DNA of 64,000 bases from CAZRCG01 sp964598565 (GTDB taxonomy: Bacteria; Bdellovibrionota; UBA2394): NCBI GenBank assembly GCA_964598565.1, contig CAZRCG010000001.1, forward strand, positions 372,001 to 436,000, read 5' to 3'. A program made the position numbers and the translations under genes. Numbering within the stretch: the first letter of the stretch is position 1; every line of letters begins with the position of its first letter. Below, piece after piece: positions 16,699 through 24,818 of the stretch. The notes beneath the pieces were generated by a model. The model ran no database searches and was not told the DNA's origin. It was given only the letters and a program-made list of their open reading frames with translations.

Positions 16699-16888
16699 CC
16701 AACTCGACTGGCCCTTTCGTCTCAAATTCAACTTCGACGGCGACTTTCCCCGAGCATTGCGCTTTTTTGCATGAGAGCACGAGACCCTCTAGGTCATCAT
16801 GTTCTGACTTAAAAAGATAGATCTCTCCACAGGCACCACAAACTGCCTTGTAGCCTTTCATTCGAGTGCCTACGATTGAGCTCTTCAT
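16673..16888 (-). CDS. Small zinc-ribbon protein
   Basis: 71 residues with CGACG near residue 17 and a second cysteine pair CKKAQC near residue 40, plausibly one zinc ribbon. The remainder is beta-rich and acidic. No family was recognised. The start is ATG at 16888; an internal ATG before GYKAVCG is an alternative. The gene converges on and slightly overlaps its neighbour. Confidence 0.55.
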   Translation of the reverse strand: MKSSIVGTRMKGYKAVCGACGEIYLFKSEHDDLEGLVLSCKKAQCSGKVAVEVEFETKGPVELVSRQTRFH

Positions 16889-16969
16889 AGCACTAGGATA
16901 ACGCGAAAGGGCCTGCGAGGGCAGGCGTCGAAAAATCTATTCAATGTCTCCTAAGGTCACTAAAATGGC

Positions 16970-17269
16970 ATGGTGCCAGACAGTATCAAGGTGACTCTAA
17001 TGCCTTCAGGTCAAATTCTCGAAGTCGATAAGGGCTCTAATTTGCTTAGAGCTCTGCAGAAACATCAGATTCCAGTGGGTAGTTCGTGTGGCGGCCAGGG
17101 GCTCTGCGCCAGTTGCAAAGTCAGTCTCTTAAGCCCTCCAAAAGGCTTAACCTCTCCGACCGACAAAGAGTCAGAGCTTTCTGAAAGAAATCACCTGCAG
17201 CTTAATGAACGTATTTCCTGTCAATGCCAAGTCGTGGGCCCTATCACTATTACAACGGGCTACTGGTAA
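16970..17269 (+). CDS. [2Fe-2S] ferredoxin
   Basis: 99-residue plant-type ferredoxin fold electron carrier. The cluster ligands are SCGGQGLCASCK (C-x5-C-x2-C, near residues 40-50) and a fourth cysteine in ISCQCQV at the C-terminal side. N-terminal strand KVTLMPSGQILEVDKGSNLLRAL is typical. Start at ATG 16970 or the following GTG; AAGG at 16953-16956 is rather distant. The partner reductase is not in the window. The thioesterase starts 10 nt downstream. Confidence 0.85.
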   Translation: MVPDSIKVTLMPSGQILEVDKGSNLLRALQKHQIPVGSSCGGQGLCASCKVSLLSPPKGLTSPTDKESELSERNHLQLNERISCQCQVVGPITITTGYW

Positions 17270-17279
17270 AGGAGTTTTT

Positions 17280-17843
17280 ATGAAATCCGCATCCACTCGC
17301 AATCTGAAGACGCCCTCATCAGGCCATTTGAAACCTCGAAGTCCTAAGCAGTCGTTCGTCGAGACGAACCACCTCGTCTTACCTTCGCATACTAACGCTC
17401 TTGGCACTCTATTTGGAGGCATTCTTATGAGTTGGATCGATATCGCTGCAGCAATATCGGCCCAGCGTCACTCAGGGGCCATTTGTGTGACGGCGGGTGT
17501 AGATGCACTTCACTTTCTGGCACCCATTTTTGTGGGCGATGCTGTCACCTTGAAAGCTAAGGTTGTCTATACGGGCAAAACCTCGATGATTGTGGAAGTC
17601 ATGGTAACTCGATCGAAAGCTGGCTCGCCAGAACCTACCCACTGCGTCACATCCACACTGTCACTGGTAGCCTTAAATCGATCTCGCAAACCAACTCCTG
17701 TTGCACCGTTACTTCTAACGACCCACGAGGAGAAGCGAAGCTATCGACTTGCAGCTGAGCGTCGAAATTTTCTTTTGGGTCGACTGAGAGATGAAATGAA
17801 ACTTATGCAAATGCAAACGAAACGACGCGGATCTTCGCAATAA
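17280..17843 (+). CDS. Acyl-CoA thioesterase (YciA/ACOT hotdog family)
   Basis: Hydrolyses acyl-CoA to free acid and CoA; 187 residues. The start at 17280 is chosen because AAAGGAG (17268-17274) lies 5 nt upstream and overlaps the ferredoxin stop; in-frame codons further upstream would run inside the ferredoxin gene. The hotdog core shows HTNALGTLFGGILMSWIDIAAA (catalytic Asn/Asp region) and VDALHFLAPIFVGDAVTLKAKV. A basic C-terminal helix follows. Chain-length preference cannot be read from sequence. Operon with the ferredoxin. Confidence 0.88.
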   Translation: MKSASTRNLKTPSSGHLKPRSPKQSFVETNHLVLPSHTNALGTLFGGILMSWIDIAAAISAQRHSGAICVTAGVDALHFLAPIFVGDAVTLKAKVVYTGKTSMIVEVMVTRSKAGSPEPTHCVTSTLSLVALNRSRKPTPVAPLLLTTHEEKRSYRLAAERRNFLLGRLRDEMKLMQMQTKRRGSSQ

Positions 17844-17871
17844 GTTCGTGATAAGATAGCTTTAGTCTTTT

Positions 17872-19713
17872 ATGCAAGTGACATGCCCCCAGTGCTCAAG
17901 TCGTTATAAGCTTCCTGATGAAAAGGTGAAGGCTAAGGGTACTAAAGTACGTTGCCCACGATGCCAGCACGCGTTTTACATTTATCCAGAAAAAGCAGAA
18001 GCCCCAGCTGCAGCCTCCCGGCCATCCATGCAGCGTGCGCCGGCCCCGCCGCCCGTGCGTCCAAATCCAAAACCTGATATTGCCGAGCCTCTGGCAGACT
18101 TCATGGACCATCAGCAATCGAGAGGTCCAGATCGCGCTCCAGCTGTAGAGGAACCTTCTGATGATTTCGACAGTCATTTTGACTCAGATAGAACGGTGGT
18201 CTCGCAAGTAGACCCAAGCCTTTTTAGTCGACCAGCGAAGCCCGAGTCTAAAGCTTCCCCCGCAAGTCCGGCGCCAATCATCGGCTCTAAATCTAGAGTT
18301 GAATCGGCGCAAGACGTCGATATCGCACCGTCGAAGGAGTTTGCCACTCATATTTCAGATGTCATCCGACCTGCATCGCTAGAAGACGAAGCAAGTCGCC
18401 CATTTGGAGATGCCACTTTAGCGCAAATTCAGGTTCAAATTAAGAAAGAGAAGAAAGTTCCGTGGCGAGCTATTGGGCTTGGCACTTTCGTGCTCACCTT
18501 GATCGGACTGAGCTGGTACGTCATAGAGAATCGAAAAGCGATCCCTGCGGTTAAAGACAATACTTCCAGTGGCCCCTCGTTTCAGGCGGAGCCCGTTATT
18601 CCAACAAAGCTTAATAAGCCTTCGAAATGGTATCGAGACGATCCACTCGTGTACCAAGACTTTCTCAATCAGATGGCGGCCCTTCCTTCAAGTGAGCAGT
18701 CAAATCCCGAGAAACGTGCTCTCATCAGCGAAGCACTTATCATGAATGGCGTGCTCTCGGGCAACAACGATCAGGTGGTGACTGGCCTTGGTTACGCATC
18801 GTCGCTGCTTGCAGCGTACCCCAATGCCATCTACGGATTTGGGGGCTTAGCTCTCTTCGCCATTTTTCAAGAAGATACCGCCACCCTAGAAAATTTGCTC
18901 AAGAGATGGCCCCAAGCAGGTGACGTTACACCCGACCTACGGCTCATTCGCATGATTGTGGCTGGGCGACATTCGAAAGAAGTCGACGGACCAAAAGAGG
19001 CACTGCGTTTAGGTCAAAGTCTTTTAGATGAGTATCCTGAATTCACTCGGGCCCTGGCCTGGTTTCTTTTATTTGCAACAGAGAATCCCTCATTGACGGA
19101 TATGGCGATCGTCGGAACAAACGACTACAGTGCTCTCGTTAAACAGTTCGGTAAGACCCTGCAGTATTTTAAGGCCAATCAAATTCCGCTCCCGGAACTC
19201 TATCGAAATCTTGAGAGGAAACTGTCGCGCAAAGGTCTTTTGAATGCCTCGGCCAAAGATGAAAAAAAGTCTCCCGCGCCACCGCCAGTGGAACAAAAAA
19301 AACAAGCAAGTCCGCCCCCCGCTAAAACCACCAAGACGGCAGCCGCTATCAAACCCAAAGTAGCCCCAGCGAAAAAACCAAGTCCCGCAGTACCCAGCCA
19401 ACTCCCTAAACCCGACCCAGACCTGATTGCCCTAAACATGCAAAGTCAGTCTACCAAACAAAAGGGACAACTGTCCTTTTCTCTCGGGCAACAGCAACTT
19501 CAGCAAAACAAAGTGAATGAGGCCATCAACTCATTCCAAGAGGCGATTCGATCGGACCCTTCCCTCTCCGAAGCCTACAAACAATTAGGAATCATTTACA
19601 TGGGCCGACAACAACGCGATCGCGCCCTTAAGAATTTGAAGCTCTATCTTCAGCTGAAGCCAGATAGCACCGATCGACAAATTGTACTCGGCTGGATCGA
19701 ATCTCTCCAATGA
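17872..19713 (+). CDS. MJ0042 zinc-ribbon, single-TM, TPR protein
   Basis: 613 residues. The N-terminus is an MJ0042-type zinc ribbon: VTCPQCSSRYKLPDEKVKAKGTK then VRCPRCQHAF, with two CxxC pairs. A proline/alanine/acidic linker (~40-190) leads to one transmembrane helix at ~200-220 (GLGTFVLTLIGLSWYVI). The following ~250 residues are helical. A Lys/Pro/Ala-rich hinge (~460-520) precedes C-terminal TPR repeats (~535-605: ALxLQQNKVNEAINSFQEAI, YKQLGIIYMGRQQRDRALKNLK). This architecture is common in deltaproteobacteria-like genomes; function unknown, perhaps a membrane scaffold. The nagZ start overlaps its stop (ATGA). Confidence 0.75.
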   Translation: MQVTCPQCSSRYKLPDEKVKAKGTKVRCPRCQHAFYIYPEKAEAPAAASRPSMQRAPAPPPVRPNPKPDIAEPLADFMDHQQSRGPDRAPAVEEPSDDFDSHFDSDRTVVSQVDPSLFSRPAKPESKASPASPAPIIGSKSRVESAQDVDIAPSKEFATHISDVIRPASLEDEASRPFGDATLAQIQVQIKKEKKVPWRAIGLGTFVLTLIGLSWYVIENRKAIPAVKDNTSSGPSFQAEPVIPTKLNKPSKWYRDDPLVYQDFLNQMAALPSSEQSNPEKRALISEALIMNGVLSGNNDQVVTGLGYASSLLAAYPNAIYGFGGLALFAIFQEDTATLENLLKRWPQAGDVTPDLRLIRMIVAGRHSKEVDGPKEALRLGQSLLDEYPEFTRALAWFLLFATENPSLTDMAIVGTNDYSALVKQFGKTLQYFKANQIPLPELYRNLERKLSRKGLLNASAKDEKKSPAPPPVEQKKQASPPPAKTTKTAAAIKPKVAPAKKPSPAVPSQLPKPDPDLIALNMQSQSTKQKGQLSFSLGQQQLQQNKVNEAINSFQEAIRSDPSLSEAYKQLGIIYMGRQQRDRALKNLKLYLQLKPDSTDRQIVLGWIESLQ

Positions 19714-20807
19714 AACACCACGAGCTCATTCCTCCCTTTTTTTTACTTGGAGTGAAAGATTTTAATTTTTCGAGCGAACTACGCTCGGCCCTGAAAGAGT
19801 TTCCGGTGGGCGGACTCATTTTTTTTAACTCTCCGCATGATTCTCCTTCTAATATTTGGAGCCAACCCGAGTCTGCGCTAGAAGCCGTCTACGAATTTAT
19901 TTCGCAAGCCCAAGCACTCGTTCCATTGTTAGCTATCGATCAAGAAGGTGGTCGCGTTCGACGGCTGCGCCCCCCCTTTATTCCTTTACCGTCAGCCTTT
20001 CAAATGGGGTTTATGTACCAAGAGGGGTTCCGTGATGAGCTTCTTAAACTGTGGGAGTTGGCGGCCAAGCAGATAGCGCTGAGTCATATAGGCCTAAATT
20101 TCGCTCCCGTTTGCGATTTACGCTATGAAGAAGGCCATGACGTTATTGGAGATCGAGCATTTGCGACTAATGCTGAGAAGGTGACAGAGATTGCAGGCCA
20201 CTTTGTCGATATTTTTGAACGTCATGGTATTCGCTGCATTCTTAAGCACTATCCTGGGCACGGACCATCGCGCTTTGACTCTCACGAACAAGTCGCTCTC
20301 TTGTTCAAGTCTCGAGAGGAACTGTTTTCCGAAGATACCAAAGTATTCGAATCGCTTGCCCAGCGTGCATCGGGCCTTATGACGGCTCATATCGCATTTG
20401 AGGATGATCCTGAGACTCTTTTTTCGCTCGATGGCCCCAGTCTTGAAGCAGCCAGAAAGTCCTTGGGCGCAGAAAAACTATGGGTAACGGATGATCTCAT
20501 GACCATGAAAGCCGTCAATCAACGCAAACCATGGCTGCGCTGTCTTGAGAATAACTACGATTACTTACTTCTCTGCGATACTCTTGACAAAACGCTTCCG
20601 GCCGTTGAGGAGTCTATACGCTGGAGTGAATCTGTCAGCCGCCCGTTTGCGGACGAACTCGCCATCGAAAATCGACTGAAGTACCATGCTCAGTGCTTTA
20701 AAAAAATGTCTGCGCTTCCAAAATTTAAACTATGGAGAGATGAGATTTTGCGCTGCTACGACCAAGGTGAATCTCTCTTAGAGAAAATTCGACCACAACT
20801 ACCATGA
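19710..20807 (+). CDS. nagZ: Beta-N-acetylhexosaminidase, glycoside hydrolase family 3
   Basis: Cytoplasmic enzyme that removes GlcNAc from anhydro-muropeptides during peptidoglycan recycling; 365 residues. Signatures: AIDQEGGRVRRL (residues ~76-87), NFAPVCDL, GDRAFATN, and KHYPGHG near 179-185 with the NagZ His. WVTDDLMTMKAV near 257-268 carries the catalytic Asp nucleophile. The protein lacks a signal peptide, as expected for NagZ. ATGA overlaps on both sides point to an operon with the TPR protein and the amidotransferase. Confidence 0.88.
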   Translation: MKHHELIPPFFLLGVKDFNFSSELRSALKEFPVGGLIFFNSPHDSPSNIWSQPESALEAVYEFISQAQALVPLLAIDQEGGRVRRLRPPFIPLPSAFQMGFMYQEGFRDELLKLWELAAKQIALSHIGLNFAPVCDLRYEEGHDVIGDRAFATNAEKVTEIAGHFVDIFERHGIRCILKHYPGHGPSRFDSHEQVALLFKSREELFSEDTKVFESLAQRASGLMTAHIAFEDDPETLFSLDGPSLEAARKSLGAEKLWVTDDLMTMKAVNQRKPWLRCLENNYDYLLLCDTLDKTLPAVEESIRWSESVSRPFADELAIENRLKYHAQCFKKMSALPKFKLWRDEILRCYDQGESLLEKIRPQLP

Positions 20808-21532
20808 GCGATCGCCCCCGTATTCTTGTACCGATGGACTACAAGCCGACCGTCGGCTTTTTTTTGAAGCCATCGCTGGTAGAGCGGCTCGAAACTCTTA
20901 GCGTAGATCTTTGTCCTCTCACCTACGATACCCATCGCCTTGCCGACCAACTCAAGCATGCAGATGGTCTACTCATTCCCGGGGGGGTGGGTGATGTTGA
21001 TCCGGCATTGTATAGTGAAGCAGCCCATCCGACGACAATACCTATTCCTAACCGTTCGCAGTTTGAATTGGCTCTTCTCGAACGTGCCGTACAAACAAAC
21101 AAGCCTATCTTGGGCCTCTGTTGGGGCATTCAAATCATCAATGTATTTTTTGGAGGCTCCCTCATTCAAAATATTTCATCTGAAGTCGCCAACTCGCTGC
21201 AGCACTCGCAAGACGATGAGAAAATGTCAACCGACGGTCCTCTCGTTCACGACACAGCTCTATCGACAAGAGCCCAAGATATTTTTAGATTAAGTGCCTC
21301 CACGACGGTTAACTCAACCCATCATCAAGCGGTCGGGCGCCTAGGAAATCACCTCTCTATTGAATCCAAAAGCTCGGATGGCATTGTCGAAGCCGTCACG
21401 CTTCCCGAACATCCTTTTTTGTGGGGGGTTCAGTGGCATCCTGAACGCCTAGACAATGACACCATCATTCCTCGCTTCTTAGAAGAAGCGAGGCAATCAC
21501 GGCAGCTCCGCAAGCATCGTCTGCGTACTTGA
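20804..21532 (+). CDS. Class-I glutamine amidotransferase-like / gamma-glutamyl hydrolase (peptidase C26)
   Basis: 242 residues with the triad region of the PuuD-like C26 family. GLLIPGGVGDVDPALY is the substrate loop. ILGLCWGIQIINVFFGG contains the nucleophilic Cys near residue 106. NSTHHQAVGRLG and GVQWHPE supply the His-Glu part. The family cleaves gamma-glutamyl amides such as gamma-glutamyl-GABA. Next to nagZ it may instead act in muropeptide or peptide turnover (inference). It overlaps nagZ by 4 bp and the convergent gene by 36 bp. Confidence 0.82.
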   Translation: MSDRPRILVPMDYKPTVGFFLKPSLVERLETLSVDLCPLTYDTHRLADQLKHADGLLIPGGVGDVDPALYSEAAHPTTIPIPNRSQFELALLERAVQTNKPILGLCWGIQIINVFFGGSLIQNISSEVANSLQHSQDDEKMSTDGPLVHDTALSTRAQDIFRLSASTTVNSTHHQAVGRLGNHLSIESKSSDGIVEAVTLPEHPFLWGVQWHPERLDNDTIIPRFLEEARQSRQLRKHRLRT

Positions 21533-22258
21533 AACTCTACGAAGTTGGAGTTCCGACATGAGGTTGCGACGATCGGCGGGGAAGTACTTTATAAAATGGT
21601 TCACAAAGGCTGCCCTTACGAGAGGGTCTGCGTGAATATCGAGACCCTCGAGAGTAATGTCTAAAGCTTCTTGCGAATCTAAGGCGGTCTTTAAAACGAC
21701 TTCATGCGCGATCACAGGCAAGAAGGTTGAGAAACTCTGAAGACTTTGCTGCGTCTCATCGACTCTTAGACCCACTGAAGATTCAAAGAGTTCTCGCAGG
21801 GCCAGCTCATGAACATGATCTGCAACGTCTTCGTTATCGAGAGATAGAAGCGCGGCCTGATTGAGCAACAACGATCGAGCCGCCGCATAGTCAGAAGATT
21901 GAGGTAGTTGGCCCAATTCCATCTGAATAGACTCGAGACTTTTCTGCGCCTCAGAAATGTGAAATACATCTTCTCTACGATCGGCCATGGGCTCTTGCTC
22001 GGGTTCCACAACCTCCATCGTTTGAAATTGCCAAATTTGAACAAGACGCTGTAAATCCTCATCTCTGAGCGGAGGTGCTTCAGAAAAATAGGAATCGCTC
22101 AAGCGCTCTGAAAAAGCCGTCTCTCGGCCGGCACTCATGACATTTCCGATGGGAGATTGTCCATCCGATGCACGATACGACCAATGCCAGAGGTCGCGAA
22201 AAAGATATCCTGCTAACAACGTGAAAATAATCAGCAGATACCAACGCATATGGTTCAT
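21497..22258 (-). CDS. Membrane-anchored protein of unknown function
   Basis: 253 residues, not recognised. One N-terminal hydrophobic segment (residues ~5-22) follows MNHMRW, so it is probably anchored with the rest in the periplasm. The body is acidic, helical and Leu-rich, with a HEAT-like stretch near the C-terminus (DITLEGLDIHADPLVRAAFV). It starts 14 nt after the barrel gene and is probably the last gene of that minus-strand group. Its 3' end overlaps the opposing amidotransferase gene by 36 bp. Confidence 0.6.
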   Translation of the reverse strand: MNHMRWYLLIIFTLLAGYLFRDLWHWSYRASDGQSPIGNVMSAGRETAFSERLSDSYFSEAPPLRDEDLQRLVQIWQFQTMEVVEPEQEPMADRREDVFHISEAQKSLESIQMELGQLPQSSDYAAARSLLLNQAALLSLDNEDVADHVHELALRELFESSVGLRVDETQQSLQSFSTFLPVIAHEVVLKTALDSQEALDITLEGLDIHADPLVRAAFVNHFIKYFPADRRNLMSELQLRRVSSTQTMLAELP

Positions 22259-22272
22259 TCTAACATGTAACG

Positions 22273-23520
22273 TTAAAACGTGGAGCCGACGTTCAGGTAG
22301 TGGGCAAACGCAGAATCTTCAATTCCCCAAGCAAAATCATAGCCTAGCAAGGGGAGTGTGATCCCCTTCATATAAAATCGAAACCCAACCCCCACGCCGT
22401 TTTTCCAAGCCTCGCGTGAAAACTGATCGTCTTTAAAATAAATAATCGATGAGTCTAAAAACGCGACCGATCTTGCGACTAATTTCTTCCATCGAAGCAA
22501 CTCGTAGGTAATCTCTTGGTTAAGGGCATAGCGAGTATCCCCACGAAACTGCTGACTTTTATAGCCTCTTAAATTGAGGCCCCCCGTCGACAATTCACGA
22601 ATGAAAGGTAACCCAACTTCCTCGCTATTGCTCGCATACTGAGCGCTGCCCTGCCCCACCCAATTGAGCCGCGACTCAAAAAAATCAGTCCCCAACAAAA
22701 ACCGCAACAGCTGTCTAAAATAATTGTAATTACTAAAAAACCGATTGTCCGAAAGCTGTGACTCCAGAGAGATACGAGCTCCTGTCACCAGCCCTTCGTT
22801 GTTTTTAATATTCTTGTACAAAAACTCTATGTGAATGGCCGAATCATTTCCATCTCTTACATGTAATGGTCTCAAATCCTGAGAATACGGCAGGATCTTT
22901 TGATAATCGATACGGCGATAGAACAAACCCATCGACGTTGAGAAAGAATCATTCCACTGAATTCCCGGCATGAAAGTACCTCCAAATTCAGCAAATCGAA
23001 TGGTTCTAACAACACTTCGATCCATATACTCGTCGACATCTTCTCTTCTATATAGTCCATCTATACTGAGTATAAAACGTGATCCAAATATCGAAGGGTC
23101 TCTATAGCCGGCAAAAATACGTCGCTGAAGATTACCCCAATCTCCTCCAATTCCCACTTTCTTGAATCGGCCGAAGAGGTTCGTTTCGGCAAAGATGAGT
23201 CCGCCAGAAATGGCCCCTCGAGAATACTGAAACGTCGGAATAATAAACCACGAAACTTTCTCTTTGACTTCAATCACAATGATTTTGTGATCTTTCTTCG
23301 AACCAGCAACCTCGAGTATTTCAACTGAATCAAAGAGTCCGCTCGATGAAACCCTTGATCTAGCAGATTGAAGATGAGCCCTGGTTATCTCATCGCCTAT
23401 TTTTAACCCAGACTTATTCTCTATACTTAATGAAAGAGATCTTTCATTACCCTTTATCACAATCGACTCAATCAGCTCAGCAGCCGCCAAAACAGGCCCA
23501 AGAGAGGGCCTCACAATCAA
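22273..23520 (-). CDS. BamA/TamA-like outer-membrane beta-barrel protein with one POTRA-like domain
   Basis: About 415 residues. After a signal peptide ending PVLAAA, a POTRA-like unit is visible (ELIESIVIKGNERS, then GLKIGDEITRAHLQSARSRVSSSGLFDSVEI). A barrel with many alternating aromatic strands follows, including PSIFGSRFILSIDGLYRRED and GGLNLRGYKSQQFRGDTRYALNQEI. It ends in Phe, as outer-membrane barrels do. The start is uncertain: an ATG at 23712 would overlap the upstream gene by 175 bp. The first usual codon after that gene's stop is TTG at 23520. An AGGGA motif overlapping the stop points to an ATC at 23529. Likely role: outer-membrane insertion or lipid/protein export. Confidence 0.75.
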   Translation of the reverse strand: MIVRPSLGPVLAAAELIESIVIKGNERSLSLSIENKSGLKIGDEITRAHLQSARSRVSSSGLFDSVEILEVAGSKKDHKIIVIEVKEKVSWFIIPTFQYSRGAISGGLIFAETNLFGRFKKVGIGGDWGNLQRRIFAGYRDPSIFGSRFILSIDGLYRREDVDEYMDRSVVRTIRFAEFGGTFMPGIQWNDSFSTSMGLFYRRIDYQKILPYSQDLRPLHVRDGNDSAIHIEFLYKNIKNNEGLVTGARISLESQLSDNRFFSNYNYFRQLLRFLLGTDFFESRLNWVGQGSAQYASNSEEVGLPFIRELSTGGLNLRGYKSQQFRGDTRYALNQEITYELLRWKKLVARSVAFLDSSIIYFKDDQFSREAWKNGVGVGFRFYMKGITLPLLGYDFAWGIEDSAFAHYLNVGSTF

Positions 23521-23537
23521 AAAATAGATGAGTATCC

Positions 23538-24155
23538 CTAAAAACGCGAGGTGAACTTTTCTCGAGCCGATAAGCGAAAAAAATCTGATAACATTTTTTG
23601 TCGTTGCGGCGATTCGAGCGCCATCATACGACGCCCCACAGAACGGGCAATATCGTGAGCTTCTTGGTAAAGAACTCGATCGCTTACAGCTACATGGTCG
23701 GCTAGCTGGCATTGTCGAAACAAGTTATCAAAGACGGTCTCTCGCAGGAAGTCTTCATTCCTTACCTCTAACCATTGGAGGGCAAGAGCCAGCTTATCGA
23801 CCTCTCCCTGGACTTCCAGCTCTAAACGCGAAACCTCTTGATCATGGAGGGCCTTGTAAATGAGAGCATGGAAATGGCTCAACTCTTCGGCGGCCACGGC
23901 AATAGATGGCCAGTCTTTCATCGAAAAATGATCTGGTAATTTTAACTCTGCCATCATCTTTAGAAGATCGGCCTGAAGTTCCACGGCCAGTTCCATGGTA
24001 TCGTCGATCTCCAGTGTTAATACCTGATTCAGTGGGCCCTCTCTCACATAGTCGGCCAATACGCCGGGCGGATGAAAATCGTGAGCCTCTCCAAGGGCCT
24101 TATGCAGCACCATCAATGCTTTCGAATTTTCAGGATGGTTCTCGTTTTGATTCAA
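23538..24155 (-). CDS. Unknown helical protein
   Basis: 205 residues, no recognised family. It is acidic and mostly helical, with EELSHFHALIYKALHDQEVSRLELEVQGEVDKLALALQ-type amphipathic helices (cited in parts around residues 90-130) and a Met/Arg-rich C-terminus. There is no signal peptide. It overlaps the upstream gene by 26 bp and its stop lies 17 nt before the likely barrel-gene start, so the genes are probably translated together. Its 3' end also overlaps a spurious upstream extension of the barrel frame. Confidence 0.6.
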   Translation of the reverse strand: MNQNENHPENSKALMVLHKALGEAHDFHPPGVLADYVREGPLNQVLTLEIDDTMELAVELQADLLKMMAELKLPDHFSMKDWPSIAVAAEELSHFHALIYKALHDQEVSRLELEVQGEVDKLALALQWLEVRNEDFLRETVFDNLFRQCQLADHVAVSDRVLYQEAHDIARSVGRRMMALESPQRQKMLSDFFRLSAREKFTSRF

Positions 24156-24783
24156 ATGGTATCACTCCTACTTTTCGTAGTTTCTCTAAAAGTCGACCCG
24201 AAGAGGACTCTCGATAATTTTCGAGCAAACGAGGAATCGAAATATCCTTGTCTTGAGCCCGTTCAGAAAAACAATTGAGAATCTGACAAAGGGTCAGAAA
24301 ACGATCACTCAGTTCGTCGTAAACACTGCGATGATCGGTCATGGAAGCCAGCTGAGAATAAGCGGATTCACCCATGTGCCTATAATATGAAAGGCTCACA
24401 GATCGTTTCTCCAAAGCTTCCGGAAAATAACCCGTCAGCATCAGACTAAGATCGCCGAGCTGCTTTAGAAGACTACGTCTTCTAAAGTCGTCCGCCTCTG
24501 CCATTTCAGCAACAAGGTCGGCAAGAATTGGAACTTTCGATTCATGAATGAAGAGCCGCTCCGAATCATGAAAGCCAGTTAAGAGTCGTGCCACATAACC
24601 GACCAAACGAGGTGAAAATACAATCCTTTCTCGAACAGCGATTTGAGACAGTTCTTGCGCAAAGAACTCTTCGAGATTGGTGCTGAGAATCGAACTCAAT
24701 ACAGCCCTCCCACTAAAGACACCTTCATTATAGCGTAAAAGAAAGATGGGCTCTAGCACCCCAGAAGGGGCGACTTTAGCCAC
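24130..24783 (-). CDS. Conserved-looking hypothetical protein
   Basis: 217 residues, cytoplasmic and helical. A segment near residues 105-145 (LGDLSLMLTGYFPE, then SYYRHMGESAYSQLA) looks like a conserved motif of hypothetical proteins in delta-type proteobacteria, but I cannot name the family. The start ATG lies 35 nt after ilvA. It overlaps the next gene by 26 bp. Confidence 0.6.
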   Translation of the reverse strand: MAKVAPSGVLEPIFLLRYNEGVFSGRAVLSSILSTNLEEFFAQELSQIAVRERIVFSPRLVGYVARLLTGFHDSERLFIHESKVPILADLVAEMAEADDFRRRSLLKQLGDLSLMLTGYFPEALEKRSVSLSYYRHMGESAYSQLASMTDHRSVYDELSDRFLTLCQILNCFSERAQDKDISIPRLLENYRESSSGRLLEKLRKVGVIPFESKREPS

Positions 24784-24818
24784 CTATACAGGGTTTAAGC
24801 GGGATGACTTAACCGGGT

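Noticed and set aside
23538..23712. YCPFCG zinc-ribbon-like sequence at the N-terminus of the long form of the barrel protein
   Set aside because: It lies in the region read in another frame by the upstream gene and precedes the signal peptide, so it is probably not translated.
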